Assembly: GCA_001949185.1 (NCBI GenBank)
Contig: BDGG01000004.1
Location: 676,278-740,277, forward strand
Reading direction: 5' to 3'
DNA length: 64,000 nt
Source: Ramazzottius varieornatus
Taxonomy: Eukaryota > Tardigrada > Eutardigrada > Parachela > Ramazzottiidae
Shown here: in pieces, positions 9,436 to 20,442 of the stretch
Numbering within the stretch: the first letter of the stretch is position 1
Layout: the number at the start of each line of letters is the position of its first letter
Made by a program: the position numbers and the translations under genes
The notes under the pieces: generated by a model
Seen by the model: the letters and a program-made list of their open reading frames with translations, nothing else
Told to the model about the DNA's origin: nothing
The model's database searches: none

Positions 9436-12356
9436 ACCAGCTTCAGAATAAGATTTTTGATGCGATACGTACACATTGTCAATGCGTTCCTTCGTCAGAT
9501 ACTCTCTGAGAATCAAACTATTGATTCGGTCGTGCAGTTCGTCGTCGAACACGTCCAGCTGCATCCTTCGGCCCAAATCCTTCTTCACCGCCTCGTTCAG
9601 GCTCGCGCCATCCATTTCCTTGTTCACCTTCATCACCCTAACGATACTTGCATCGACGATCTGTCTGCGACCGCCGGCTTCCCACGAATGGTTTGCCGTG
9701 ATCGCTACTACTTCCTCGATGTCATGTACCCATGTTGGAGGAATCTGGATACGGCTTGAAGGTGGGATGAAGTGGGTGTTCAGCTGGATACCGACAGAAT
9801 CGACAACGAGTATCTTGTGTTTGCCAAATGACAGGTCGTGAAGAGTGCTCTGAAGGATTCTGACGGGTATGGAGGTAATGACGTGTAGCTCATCTAACGT
9901 CCGGCGAGTGCGATCGTTGAAAAGGAGGAGAATGCAGGTCTGCGTCAGGGAGAGCTGTACAACGCATTCGGTATCGACATCGAAGCGTGCCGTGAGGGTT
10001 ACGGATCCGAACTGAGGATGAAGGGCGACTTTGCGTCCTTTGTGTCTCAAGTTATAAAATCTGGAAAATGCAAGAAACAATGGAACTGAATGAAAAAAAG
10101 ATTAAGAGATCAATAGAAACGTCGCCAGATCATCATCTCAAGTGGCGCACGCTGTCATTGACATCAGTTGAAATTTTCAGTCAACATCAATGACGGCGTG
10201 CGCCACTTGAGAGAACGATCTAGATGAATTTGTTCGCAGACGTCGTAGCTGTCGTCGTTACCTGGAATAATCTTCGAAGATAGGTGCGAGTTCGTATGGA
10301 AGATTCAGCGAGTACGAGTTTTGTAGGCTGATGGGCCATAAACCACTCCTCAACATGAGAACAGAACAGTCAATCTCCGAACCGGTTTCGATCGAGTGAA
10401 AATGACTCGTCAGCTTCTTTGACGTCTCCACGTCGTCCACCATGCGGACTAGTTCCAACAGAGTGTTTGCGCCTCCATAACACGCTGCAGATTTTCTGTT
10501 CTTCTCCATGCGTTTGTGGAGAATGTTGAAGGCGTCGAGATTCCGGTTGAAGGCGCGACCGGTGAGGAGGCGACGCGCTAGCAAACGTTTGCAGGCTGTC
10601 TCGAAAGACGCCCTGTCGGGGAGGAAGGAGAGTAGGTCGCCGATACGGTTGATATCGGCAGGGTCGACAGGCTTGGTGGATCGAAGGAGCTGATCGTCGA
10701 TGGAGTGAAGAAGGAGTTCTTGGATGTTGCATTGGTGGGACGCGACGGTCCGACCGATTGAGGCATGGACAAGAGCGTCGAATGCGGGGTCCTTGTCGAA
10801 GGAGAACTGTGCGAAGTTGTCGCAACGCTTCTTTAACTGCAACAAATCCTAGAAAAAAGGACGGGAGTGGAATTTCACCCTGCCGAACATTTCAAACTCG
10901 TGCTGCGTTTACAGATGAACAACAGTAAATTTCCAGCAACAGGGTATGAATGTCCTTACAGTTACTAATGTCGTGGTCTCCAGCCCCATTTTTGAAGTGA
11001 ATTCAGCGGAGAGCTCGACGGCGATCTGTTGGAAGAAAATCTGTCTTCCATCTGGTAGATGTTCCAGAAGAATGTACAGATTGGACAACTCTGAAACGAA
11101 GGAGATAGTTGGGTACATAGTTCAGGCATACAGTTCATCGAAGAGCAAAGCAAAGTTTTCCGGCAAGCACTGGACTACGATTAAGTCAATACGGACCGTC
11201 ATGGCGATTTTCATTGATGAGTTGATGGACATGCCCGTTCTTGTCCAGCAAGTAAGTCAACGGCTTCTTGATAATCTCTTCCATGAGATACTCTCTATAC
11301 CGGGTCACGACTTCCGGTTCGAAGACGCCCTGTATTCTTTCTATTTCTTTGGTAAAGAGGCGGTCAGCTGCGACAGCGTAAGTCATCACGTTGGAGCTGG
11401 TGAAGATTTCTGCTGCTATTCCCTAAAATGAGAAAAGCGAACATTGACCAAAAATCCCCAATCGTCTCAAGAATGGAGATTCCTACCTGAATAAACGCAT
11501 GGGAAGCTTCGAAGAAAGGTTTCTCGATAATATTCTCGTAGTAGGTCTTTCTGCCGTCAGCCAGTTCCACGAACATGTCGCAAAGACCTTTCAGCGTGGA
11601 GCGATCAAAGTATCCACCTTCGTCCATCTCGCGGTCCCGATAGATCCAAGAAGCGACCAGTGCTTTCAACTTGTCTCCATTAGGATCAAATCCGAAGAAT
11701 AGATCATGGAACATTGTCAACGCCTGCTGACGACATGTTGGTATCCTTTCTTGTGGAACGAAGACGCGGTCCTGCAAAACCGACTTCGGGAAACAACCGT
11801 AGAAAAATATCATGTAGCTCCGTTTCAGAACCTTAAATTCTTTCGAAGTTCAAAAACCAACCGGTCACGTGGTTTGATCTGTACAACGGCTACAGCATAC
11901 ATCACGGGGTTCGACCAAAGGTTTTGGTTTTCACTTACCACATACATCAACCAGTCGCTGCACAAGTCCACACTTTTTCGAAAGTCCAGAAACGCCGTGG
12001 TTAATCTATGCAGGGATGTTTCGTCCAGTTTATCCAGGACATTTTGCCGGATCTACAAAGCAATATGGCTATTGGTCATGTCCGAAAACAGTGCGTCGAT
12101 CAGGTAAGAGGCGCACCAGTTCGAATTGCTTGTTGATAACATCTTTGTATGTCGCGACGAGTTTCCATCCTCCTTTATGTATTGTCAGATAATAGCAACA
12201 TGTGTACATCTCGTGGAAGGAACAGCCACTCCAGTCGGTGCTGAATATCTTGGTAAAGCGACTCCGTGCAAAGTCCAGCAATGGTGCCTCGTTGTACTCG
12301 CGCAGGATATCTCCCCATGGAAGGCACAGATCCTCCATCGCTCGCTCATTTTCCAT
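9376..12356 (-). CDS. Cullin (ubiquitin-ligase scaffold)
   Basis: Seven exons in transcript order: 12356-12117, 12052-11939, 11771-11487, 11422-11197, 11090-10960, 10848-10262, 10060-9376. They join in phase to give 755 residues, near the usual cullin length. The N-terminal repeat region includes CSFHEMYTCCYYLTIHKGGW, matching the cullin SGLSFEELYRNAYTMVLHK block. The cullin-homology region has ACKRLLARRLLTG and a SGLWP motif. The C-terminal winged helix contains IVRVMKVNKEM, so the expected neddylation lysine is K672. Cullins bridge substrate adaptors and the RING protein RBX1. The subtype is uncertain: N-terminal matches resemble CUL3, but the protein is divergent. An in-frame stop lies upstream of the chosen ATG. 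The first donor (GTGCGC) is the weakest junction. The normal end, near NVYVS, is followed by 28 extra residues partly encoded by a MITE. Confidence 0.88.
10130..10240. mobile_element. MITE copy in cullin intron
   Basis: Inverted arms CTCAAGTGGCGCACGC and GCGTGCGCCACTTGAG flank a short centre, followed by AACGATCT. It lies wholly inside the intron 10061-10261 of the cullin gene. Confidence 0.8.
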
Positions 12357-13879
12357 ATCCAGCGGCTGCGATGCCTTGGCCTATAATACTGCAGAGATAC
12401 GTGGTCTACGACTCCAAATGTCCGTGATGCATGTCGGAAGGATTTCTTGAACGTAACTAAGCTCCTGATGAAATTGTCCTTCTGCAAATCGACGTGGATT
12501 GCAAAATTTTCTTGTTGTGACTTTTCGACTTAGCCGCTGTGACGTCATGTGGTCGGGCTCGGTAAGTCATACCGGTGACGTCACAGGCAGGAAAGTTGCC
12601 CAGTTTCAAACTATAGTGTTGCGTTGACTGCTTTGTTGACGTGCACGATAGCTGAGCTTATCAATCAATCGAAGCGGTACGTTACAAGGTTCGAGCCCTG
12701 GATTACGCAGGGAAGAAATAAAAAGCCCGTTTGGGTTCTCCTGCGTGACTGGCATGACAATCAAGCCTCCTGCCAAACGCCAAATCCACTTCGGTCCAAG
12801 GGCCACTAAACGTCGAGCTTCAAGCACGCAACGCTGATTGTGTGCGGCGGTGCGCTCGAACAGAGGGGCAGATTGATGAACAAGGAAGTTGTCAGTGCGT
12901 GAGATCACTGGGATGAGTCAAGCTCGGGATCAAGCTGTGCGGGCGGTTGGCACTGATAGGAGGGAAGAGGAAGTGGGAGCGCCGCACAAGCCAGGGTTCT
13001 TGATAGAGCTATAATGAACGAGTTTACACATTGCACTTCATCTCACGCAACCAAAGACAGGGCAGAAGAATAGCGACCTCGAATCCCTGAAACATTGCAT
13101 TGGGAGCTGTATACTGCCTCATACATGACAAATGCAGTCAGGCAGAAGTATGTACAAGAGGGAAGAAAACCAACGCCAAATCCTTCTTCCACAGAGACTT
13201 GCTACAGCTGCCCCAACGTCGATATAGCACTGTTGATCTGTTGAAGGATACCAGCAGGCCAACCTGAGTGATTTTTTTAACTGATCTGTGCGGCGCTGTA
13301 ATTTGCTCTTGTTTGTAGACCCTGACCAAGTGCTGTTGGCGTTATCCACCCACTCTTTTCCCATTATCCAGATTTCCTTCCCGGCTTAATTCGGCAAATT
13401 ATACTTTCAGCTCTTCTGATAACTATTGTTCGGCACTGGCACGGGAAGTTCCAGAGACCAGCCTCCACCAGACCATCCCAGCAGAAACCCGAACAAACCG
13501 TCAAGATACAGGAAGGATCGTTCAGGTTTGTGCGCAATTTCGTTTCATCGATCTTATCCCCATGCTAATTTTCATCGAGATGGCTCATCGGATTTCTGCA
13601 ACGGTTATTTTCTGGGTTACAGGAAAAAGTCGTCCCGATGCACTGAAGATCGTCACTATCAGCGGTAAGTCGTACCGTACTGTATAGATGGTCTATGCAA
13701 TGTGGAAATTTGGAGGGGAAATCGATCGACTGACTTTGTGTAATGTCGAATATGGTTGCGGGTTATCGCTGATTCCGAAACAAGGAGCCCTCGTTTATGC
13801 GTGTGGATATTTTCCCATATTGTATTGCTCGTTGGAGCATACAAAGCATACAACAGCTGTTTATTTTATTGTGTTTGCA
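12357..13879. other. Spacer between divergent cullin and K2P genes
   Basis: No complete gene was found. Around 13440-13660 there is an open plus-strand stretch rich in Pro, Arg and Ser, with GT donors at 13530 and 13662. It lacks an ATG, so it might be an untranslated or coding 5' exon of the potassium channel downstream. A tRNA-like B-box at about 12690 was rejected. Confidence 0.4.
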
Positions 13880-14129
13880 GAGCGACATATGTTTGGAGCC
13901 GTCAAAGAAAGATCAGGAAGAGTTTAAGGAAGGCGATATGGACGCAATATGCAGAGGAAGGTGATGAGCGAGGCATGTTGTCAAAAGTGGGAACTTCCGG
14001 TGGGTATTAGTCCAGCAGACTGACAACTTCGATCGCTTCCTCAGCCTAGCTTCCTCGCCTCCCTGTCAACTATCATCCGCCGGCCAGCATCAGATCCGGA
14101 CAGAGTACAGCGCTCCAAATTACGCAAAC

Positions 14130-16058
14130 ATGATCGATCAAGTTTGGTCCTCCAGCGTGGCACGCTATATCGGCATCTTTGGCCTGTACATTGTCTACCT
14201 CCTCATCGGCTCCTCCATTTTCGACGCCATTGAAAACCCTTCCGTCCACAACCGCATCCAGCTGTGCGTAAATAGGAACCTCAGATATAACCACAGTGAT
14301 CTCGCCTAGCCATAACTAGATTCTAATAGCTTTTTCGTTTTAGGCTGGAACAAGGGCGCAATCGATTTCTGCGGGAAAATCCTTGCCTTGACCGTACGTA
14401 ATCGATGAGCGACACATGCAGACCGTTTAATTTCGTCACTGAGTCTTATTAACTGAAAACCTTTTGTAGTATCTTGTTTATTTACCAGATCTATTGTTCG
14501 ACAAAATCGAAAATGAAAATAAATTTTAGAAAGATTTCGGCGCCGGTATCTTCGAAGTTCTTTTCGTCTGATCTATTAATTGGTCTTTGGTCACCGATTG
14601 AACACCATTGTGCTGAATTGGAGTGTATCTGGTTTCTTGACATTCCTCTATAATATCATGTAGGCGATTCTGTGGATTCGTACGTGGATGAGGTCCTGGA
14701 AATTATGGGCCACAGCAACGTTACCCGTCCGTCCTATATTACCTGGCTCTTCTTCGCTTCCACTCTGGTAACCACCATCGGTAAGGTAGTCGATTTCCCG
14801 CATGCTGACTTTTAACTTCCTGCGGGCGTTGCTACTTAGACACGATCAACGTCAGTCATTCGATAGCTTGTCTGAACAGGATACGGGCAGGTACCACCCT
14901 TGTCCTATGGATCCAAGGCCTTCGCCATTTGGTACGCCCGTACGACCCCATAGTTGAGCTAATCGTCTCATAAATGAACCGAATATATTTCTGTTCTTCA
15001 GCTTTTGTACTCTGGGCGTACCCTTCACATTGATTTTGCTGAAGACCATCACGGAAAAATTGATGGACATGACCAGCCAGTTTCTAGAGTATCTGAACCG
15101 GCGGCTGGGTGAGTCGTTTTTTGTATACTGTACCACTTCCGGGTCCGCTCAACATCGATCTAGCCACCACATTTTCTGTTGCAGGTCATCTATATCGACC
15201 AGTCCACATAAGGCTCCTCCACGCGGTACTAATTACGGTAAATGGAGGTTTCAGAATTGGTCTTGGCGGTTTCACAGAATGAAACGCTGGAATGTCAGGG
15301 ACCGTTCTCATTTTACAGACCACTTGTGTGTTACTGGTTTTCCTGTTGCCGGCAGCAGTTTTCTCGGCCGTCGAACCAGAGTGGACTTTTCTGGATTCGT
15401 TGTAAGTCATGCATACCCTTCCACTATTCGGGGTTCTTCTGAGCAGTTTTTTAACCGCATTGCAGATACTACAGCTACATGACGGTGACAACGATCGGTA
15501 AGTCATCATGGAGGAAGAAACAGCTTGTACGAAACCACGTAGAGAACTGGCCGGCTCCGTCATGCTCTTCATAGCTAAATAGTTTCTTTCCATTAGGCGT
15601 CGTTGATGTTCTACCCTCCTCCAGGATACAAAATGTTGAAGCGGAAGCGGTTTATAAGATTTTTGTGTTGCGTAAGTGTGTCCGTTGTTTCTAACCCTGT
15701 CCAAAACTTACAGTAATTTTGTTCTTTAGTCTACATATTTTTCGGGCTGTGCTTTACGGTGAGTAGATCTGTGTGTACATTGCTTGAATGCGGGTTCTCG
15801 AATTCATTGGTTGTTCAGTTGCTTTGTCTGGCCATCATCAACGAGATCCCACAAATCAACTTCCTCCTTCGCTTCCTTCATCCAAGTCCCGACGGGTTCG
15901 TGCACAAGAAGATGACAAACGAGCCAACGGAGAACAGCAACTTGGTGACCACGAAGACCATCCACAAGCATCACTACATGGACCGGCACCGCGGCGATGG
16001 CGATTCAAACTTCAGCCGGCAGACCAGCATCAGCTTCAGTAGCGACAATGAAAACTAA
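14130..16058 (+). CDS. Two-pore-domain potassium channel (K2P)
   Basis: Eleven exons join in phase: 14130-14263, 14344-14393, 14664-14780, 14880-14931, 15002-15108, 15185-15237, 15319-15401, 15466-15497, 15597-15671, 15730-15758, 15819-16058, giving 323 residues. TM1 is at about residues 12-30 (YIGIFGLYIVYLLIGSSIF). The P1 region has the filter TTIGYG (98-103), then an M2 segment. The second pore region has the filter TTIGVVD (207-213), where TIGFGD or TIGLGD is usual. The tail is hydrophilic and rich in His and Ser. K2P subunits dimerise to form background K+ channels in the plasma membrane. The N-terminus may be longer: an exon at about 13882-13956 (Arg/Lys-rich) ends in phase 1 and splices in frame to 14009, upstream of the chosen ATG. 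Confidence 0.88.
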
Positions 16059-17093
16059 ACTCAAACTGCCTATGTGACTTTTTGTGACGTTCGTTGTGAT
16101 ATCTTTCCAAAGATCTCTGTCCAGTAAGTACCTGTTGCAGTTGTACCTGAAATGTTCAGACGAGAAATGTCATGATCAAACGCAACGTTGAAAGTGTAAG
16201 ATGTAGTTGTTCGTTCTCGGCGCTTCTCCATATGCATTAAGGACGCTCCCAAACATTATGGCGGAAAACCAAACAGAGGTTCAGTGGTTACGTGACGTAG
16301 GCTGTATGAGTTATGGTTTTTGGTAGAGTCAAAGTACGAATGATCTACAAAAGTATCACGTCTATGAATGGTCAACGACACAGTACGGAACATATGGTAC
16401 TTCACTTTCGCAGCTGTCCTAACGCCTTTACCATCAGTCTTGACTGATGAGCTTGAACAAAGAGGTATCGCTACTTAAGTGAAAACGACTGCTTGATTCT
16501 GTTGCAACCAGCAATTGGGCTCTGGGCAGAGCTCCTCATAAGTCTGGGGTCACGGCGTAGAGTCATGATCGATGATTTGGACAAGGGTCAGGGTAGCTCA
16601 AGGGTAGGGGCCGGGACTTGCCATGTGGAGGCCAAGAAATTTCAAGAAAAACCTGAAACCCTCCCTTGCCCTTGTTAAATTTCATCAATCAGCTGTGCCT
16701 CTACGCCATGACCCCAGACTTCTAAGGAACCTTGCTCACAGGCCAATTACTTACTGGTTATTCCTCAACATGCTCGACAAACAGTTGTTGTTACCCAGTA
16801 TGAGGTACCAGCAACGTGCACCTCTTTCGAGTTGCAGTCGGCAGGTGGTGACAGTAGTTCCAGCCCCAGCTACTGCTTAAAGCAGCATGTGCAAATTTAG
16901 CACGATGCGCAAAAGATCGTCATGCACATCTTCTAATTCCCTGTTGCAGGTTGCATCCGATGTATTTCAATAGACACACTTTTGCATGAAGAGTAACTTT
17001 GCAAAGGCAGAAACTTAGTGGAAGGTTCTCTTACTCCACTTCGACCGATTTTAAACATTAGGTTATTAGGACCGAATACCTTCGCCATCTCGC
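16059..17093. other. Intergenic, no supported gene
   Basis: 3' flank of the K2P channel. Frames of up to 99 codons around 16490-16880 have no recognisable features. Confidence 0.5.
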
Positions 17094-17100
17094 TATAAAT
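17094..17100 (+). promoter_or_regulatory. TATA box of the secreted Thr-rich gene
   Basis: TATAAAT lies 76 bases before the ATG at 17170. A TATA box here predicts transcription from about 17124, which would leave the in-frame ATG at 17119 outside the mRNA and makes 17170 the likely start. Confidence 0.55.
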
Positions 17101-17169
17101 TCAATCGACGTGCAAGTGATGATCATTCTTTTCCTTTCGAGAATTCATACGAAGTTATCAAAGAGTAAC

Positions 17170-18069
17170 ATGAAGCAGTTGTTGACAGTATTTTTCTCAA
17201 CAATGCGCCTCCTGGTTTTACTCGTACATTTGGGAGGTGGTGCTGAAGGTCTTCGGCAAAAACGTCAAGTGCCATTCGGTGGTTTCCCTGGAAAAGATTC
17301 CTTCTTGTTTCAGCTTAACGACTTGACACCGGTCAGCGCTTCCCAGATTACCGCTGCTCGTTGTGAGGCTCTCGTTGGTCAGGAAGCTCCGACTGGGTGT
17401 ACTTATCTACCTCTTCTGGTTGATGCTACCGGCGCTCCGTTAAGTTGTCGGCTGGAATGCGGAACATTGACAAGCGCTCCTTTCTTTCCTCCGCCTGGAT
17501 TTGGACAGTTCGGGCCACAAATTATACCCGATTACTTGCTGACCAATGATTTTACAATCACTGACTTTAGCAACCTCGAGAGCTCAAATGCTTTTATAGG
17601 TGACTCGTACTTCCTGATTACACCTGCTGCAACGGCCACGACACCACTACCTACCGCTGGATCTGCGTCGACTTCTGTCTCAACCACGCCCTTGAATCCC
17701 ACCACGGTTGCTCCGACGACTCCATCTGACACAGTTGTTTCCACGAGGGCCACGACGACAGCGGTGACAGCCGATCCAATAACGATTCTAGATGCAATGA
17801 TTGAAGAATGTAACAACGCTGGTCTCACTCCTGGTAATGGATGCAGTTTCACTGGTGTCGCTTCCAGAACACCTGCGCTGACATGCAAGGAAACGTGTGT
17901 TAGCAGTCCTGCCATAGAACCGCCGTGCGACCCAGCTGCTGGAAGCCATGCTGAGCAGTGCTTATGTTATCGAGGACCACCAGAACCGGGATGCTCGTAC
18001 AAGTTTAGCGGAAATCCTTATCCATCCTTGACCTGCCCGCAAAGTTGTCCTACAAGTTTTTGGGGATGA
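17170..18069 (+). CDS. Secreted mucin-like protein with Cys modules
   Basis: A single-exon protein of 299 residues. A signal peptide covers about residues 1-27 and is followed by RQKR (29-32), a furin-type cleavage site. Three copies of a small cysteine module follow a pattern of Gly-Cys-[ST]-[YF], about 12 residues, Leu-[ST]-Cys and a final Cys: one near residues 65-105, and two in the last 90 residues. A Thr/Ser/Pro-rich stretch of about 55 residues in the middle should be heavily O-glycosylated. I do not recognise the family. The layout fits a secreted or cuticle/mucus matrix protein. The region has no intron, unlike its neighbours. Confidence 0.75.
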   Translation: MKQLLTVFFSTMRLLVLLVHLGGGAEGLRQKRQVPFGGFPGKDSFLFQLNDLTPVSASQITAARCEALVGQEAPTGCTYLPLLVDATGAPLSCRLECGTLTSAPFFPPPGFGQFGPQIIPDYLLTNDFTITDFSNLESSNAFIGDSYFLITPAATATTPLPTAGSASTSVSTTPLNPTTVAPTTPSDTVVSTRATTTAVTADPITILDAMIEECNNAGLTPGNGCSFTGVASRTPALTCKETCVSSPAIEPPCDPAAGSHAEQCLCYRGPPEPGCSYKFSGNPYPSLTCPQSCPTSFWG

Positions 18070-18770
18070 CCGGTTGGCATTCGCTCCGTTCAACGAAAGA
18101 TAACTTTGAAGACAGAACGAATTCCGAACTAAAAATGATCGCTCTGTATCAGATTAACCCCGTTAGGTCAGAAAGTAGTGTTCTATACTCGGCCGACAGA
18201 TGAGCATCATGCAGCTTTAGTGGCAACTAAGAAAACTAAACACAGACTGCTCCGTAGCTTCCGGTGACCTCTGTCTGGTAAATCACCTTTATAGTTTCTC
18301 GGAAGGTCACAGAAGGTCTTCGTCACTGTCCGTTAAGTTACCTTACGATCTCTTTCCTTCATAGATCTGTCAATAAGGCTCAGTAAAGTTAACCCTTGTA
18401 CTTATAGACGTTAAGCAAGAAACCCTTAAAATCGTACAAGCATGGTGTTCACTGTCGAATCGGACATTTTGTTTTGAACGTTTATTACGTACACGCTAAT
18501 CGAACTGACTCAGAGTACCGCAGATTATGAGCATTGATGTGTGAACAAGGATGATTCACTGATCGTGAGGGCTATATTTAGGTATGATCACATCATAACC
18601 GCACCAGCTCGCTATCTTACACGGTAACCATCACTGTGAACCTCGAGCGTCAACAACAGCTGTCAGCAAAGTCGTATCTCTTCGGAAGTTTCCGGATCTT
18701 CAGCATCGTGGGATGATAAGCACTTGCAATATTCGGTCTACGTATCGGGATTGCTATCTTGACTAACAGG
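18070..18770. other. Intergenic, promoter side of F-box gene
   Basis: No open frame with recognisable content. It contains only the 3' flank of the secreted-protein gene and the presumed promoter of the F-box gene. Confidence 0.5.
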
Positions 18771-20128
18771 ATGGAGCCTTTGGATGGCCAAGAAGAAACC
18801 AAGGTATATGTTTCAAGCTTCCTCTACTTTGAGTAAGAAGAAGCTTTTACCAGGCACATGCACTATCCTCTAGGTACAGCCAGCACCGGAACATGATCCG
18901 TTCTTATACAACGAGGAACTGCGTCGATGCACCGCAACTTCAGATAATCCATTGAGATGGGAAGACCTACCTTATACTCTTGTCACCGATATCTTTGAGA
19001 TACTAGGATTTCCCTACAGAGTAATCAAACGTCGGTAAGTGAAGCAACCAGTGGGGAACACGGTTCATGCGGTATTTACAGTAGCGGACTGCGTCTCTTG
19101 AACGGGGTGAAGCACTTTTGCCTGTGTAATGTCTCGTTTGTTTAGCGTCTGCTACTCGTGGAATGAGCTCCTTCAAGAAGCGCCACCGCTGCTCTTCGTT
19201 TACAAAATCCCATTGGTCAACCAAGACTTTCAGTACGCCAAGTTGTTCCACCCTCACGAAGAAGACTCGCCTTTCCGGTCCGTGGCCTTCGGAACCCGGC
19301 ATCTGTACTTCAACTTTGCCCGCGACGACAAAACATTCAAATTCGACCGTCGGATCTTCCAGAACTTCATTGACTTCGCCCACGATCAGCGTATTGGACA
19401 TGTCATCGTCAAAAACCCGGAATGTCGCATCCGTCAAGTGACCATACGAAAGGCGCGGTCCTTCGACCCGCAATACAAGACGGCCCTTCGTGCTCTGGGC
19501 TTCAACATTGTAGAGCGACCGGTGGTCTTCTCGCTGGTCGACTGCGACGTGATGTTCTCGAGCTATAATAGCGGTGACATCATGAGGATAGCTGAAAGAC
19601 ACCATACGCTCTTCCAAGCACTTCCATGGCGGAGATCGCTGATTGGGCGTTTACCGCGGCTGGATTTTGAGCGGGTTCTCAGCGACGACCCGAATGTTTT
19701 TCTTCGACCGTTTGAAGAAGCTAGAACGAAATTGATCTGGCCTTATCCTACTGAGCAGCTTTACTGGTTGCTCCACTGTCTGGAGAACCTGACGGATCAG
19801 ATGACAGCTGAACTGTATCCGCATGTTGAAAGGTAGGACATCGCTACGATAATAAATGTTTCGTGCTTAAGACTTAGTATCATGTCTTCCGTTCAGGCTG
19901 CGAACGAGATTAACAACGTTCTTGGAAAGGGATGCTTTTGACATCAATCGGCACAACGATTTCCTGCAGTTCACCATCGTGGCAGCGTATCTTACACATA
20001 AGGATGATCCGGGTTTTCCACCCGCACCTCACAAGATCCCGATTTGCCGGTCGCATCCGACAACCGTGATCTGCGAATGCTTGATGCGGACTACTGATTT
20101 GTACTCTCACATGCTCAACGTTATGTGA
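18771..20128 (+). CDS. F-box protein
   Basis: Four exons, 18771-18803, 18874-19034, 19146-19832 and 19897-20128, join in phase to give 370 residues. Residues about 38-80 form an F-box: RWEDLPYTLVTDIFEILG, then KRRVCYSWNELL across the second junction, equal to the usual LP..L...I....L...VC..W pattern. F-box proteins bind SKP1 and bring substrates to a cullin-1 type ubiquitin ligase. The remaining 290 residues show no Kelch, WD40 or Leu-rich repeats, so the substrate domain is unrecognised. The gene is 8 kb from a cullin gene, which is probably coincidence. Confidence 0.72.
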
Positions 20129-20442
20129 AATAATTTCACACTAAAATTTAATTTATTTAAAAATCCGCTTGTTCTCATGATTCTATTTTGCTTTTGTTGC
20201 TGTTGTACCTTTCCAGCGGCCTCTACCCTCGATGAAATATGTTTCCGGGTGAAAAAAGAATTCACGGGTAGTGCTACATGACGGACGGATGTCGAAACCT
20301 AAGTTGTCGATGCGAATATAAAATCAATATCACCATTTACAAACTGACCGGCCGCCAACTAAGTACCGAGCCGGTCACAGATCGCTGCGCCGCCAGCAGA
20401 ACCGACGGGTTTGACTGTTGATCAGTCAAGTCATTGCTGCGA

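Noticed and set aside
12645-12715. tRNA-like A and B boxes (TAGCTGAG, GGTTCGAGCCC)
   Set aside because: The acceptor arms do not pair and the anticodon arm cannot be formed, so at most it is a decayed tRNA-derived repeat.
13426-13668. Pro/Arg-rich frame before the K2P channel
   Set aside because: Begins at TTG with a stop just upstream and no ATG. It could be a 5' exon but cannot be linked in phase with certainty.
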